Source: Zygnema cylindricum (lineage: Eukaryota > Streptophyta > Zygnematophyceae > Zygnematales > Zygnemataceae). From it: 29,072 nucleotides of DNA. Within the stretch, counting starts at the first letter, position 1; the number at the start of each line of letters is the position of its first letter. The DNA lies in the NCBI GenBank assembly GCA_037447655.1, contig JBBHKE010003568.1, positions 1 to 29,072 of the forward strand, written 5' to 3'. This document shows positions 28,263-29,072 of this stretch, piece by piece. Position numbers and translations under genes: made by a program. The notes under the pieces were generated by a model. That model made no database searches. It had not been told where the DNA came from and saw only the letters and a list, made by a program, of their open reading frames with translations.

Positions 28263-29072
28263 TTAGTTCTAAAGTAGGCGTTTTTATGATAGGCCTTTAG
28301 TACGCGCACAAAACTCGCGTAGAGCAGGTATATTGTATGTGTGTGTGTTGTGCACACTCTTGTACGAAGGAACAAATCTGACGTATAATCGTAGAAAAGC
28401 GCACGCCGTCGGACGAAATCCTTTAGAAAACTGACATGGTGTAGAATAACATTCTGATGGAAATAAAACTTGGAAAAAAAACAAATGTGGACGGGCAACC
28501 TGTAACATTTATAGCGGATCGAACTTGTTTATAAAGGGATATTTATGTGTTATGATTATAGAGTACTAAATTTGGTTGACGTTTGTGAAAGATTCACGCT
28601 ATTTGGAGTTTTATTTTAAAATTTATAGCGATGGGTGTATTTAGGTGACAGCGTGGGGTCTAAATAACAAGTGGGTATAATTGAAACGGGTTAAGGGTCA
28701 AATTAGTACCGAAATTACGCGTGTACGTTTCAAAAAGTTCTAATGAAACGTTTAGTATGCATGGCGGTTCGTTTTGTACAAATTTTAGTACGAAACGTCA
28801 CTTTCACTTATGGGAATTTCGTAGGAAGTTTCGCGTGCGAAATTTGTTACGCACGATCGTGCGAAGTCGCGTTTGGTTTGGCGCGCACTTTTGCACGTAA
28901 ATGTTTCGTAGTGAAACGTAACGTTTGATTGGTTAGTAAAGTGCTAAGTAGTTAGTAAGAGATCTCGCGCGTTTTTGCGTTGGTAAGTCTGAGTCATTGC
29001 TGATCAATGATTGGCCCAAGTAAAAGCATGTTAAAACAGAGCGTTGACAGCGAGTCCAGGGTGATGATGGAT
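28263..29072. other. Intergenic, rich in TTTCG/CGAAA words
   Basis: No gene recognised. About 28740-28930 is dense in ACGTTTCG, TTTCGT, TACGAAA and GCGCGC words, with a perfect 14-bp palindrome CGCACGATCGTGCG at 28850-28863. This may be the start of another repeat cut by the window edge. Confidence 0.45.

Overview
The window looks like a repeat-dense, gene-poor stretch of a plant nuclear genome. Every protein-coding segment I can identify belongs to a transposable element: two Ty1/copia LTR retrotransposons and one hAT DNA transposon. The strongest lineage clue is the primer-binding site of both retroelements. As I recall the plant initiator tRNA-Met, it matches the anticodon-stem sequence perfectly over 15 nt, while the animal version would differ at one base. 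I cannot name the species; a non-seed land plant is possible but is only a guess. No cellular gene, rRNA gene, CRISPR array or bacterial feature was found.

Layout. Positions 1-255 hold the 3' end of a related LTR. Positions 876-1571 hold three small tandem foldback MITEs, followed by a 47-bp tandem repeat carrying G-boxes. From about 2927 to 20337 there is one nested structure. (1) The outermost layer is a decayed hAT transposon on the minus strand, with its transposase in two pieces (18373-19650 and 4191-4933). (2) A degenerate copia element, here called A (4934-18372), is inserted in the transposase reading frame; its TSD is CACGT. (3) An LTR of a second family, B, sits in the 3' LTR of A (pieces 10299-11079 and 17295-17403; TSD ATTTT). 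(4) A full-length B element (11080-17289; TSD ATTTG) sits inside that LTR. The two LTR pieces sum to 890 bp, exactly the length of each LTR of the intact B element, and each layer restores cleanly when the next is removed on paper.

Element B is intact. It has two 890-bp LTRs differing at two bases by my reading, a PBS, one uninterrupted 1478-codon gag-pol frame with all catalytic residues visible, and a PPT. It looks young and possibly active. Element A has 996/997-bp LTRs that differ by roughly 5 percent, and many stops and frameshifts, as expected for the older host.

The two families share unusual biology. They use a half-tRNA (internal tRNA-iMet) PBS like that known from Drosophila copia. 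The gag start codon lies inside the LTR, with the PBS translated as part of Gag. An antisense tRNA-like module lies in U3. GTAC-rich hairpins and G-boxes also lie in U3.

From 20350 to the right edge the window is a pile of non-autonomous DNA elements: two hAT-like MITEs with internal duplications, two head-to-tail PIF/Harbinger-like elements sharing a TTA, and four members of a CAGTACACCGCC-type TIR family (one with a 145-bp insertion flanked by a 9-bp duplication). The stretches between them show no recognisable genes.
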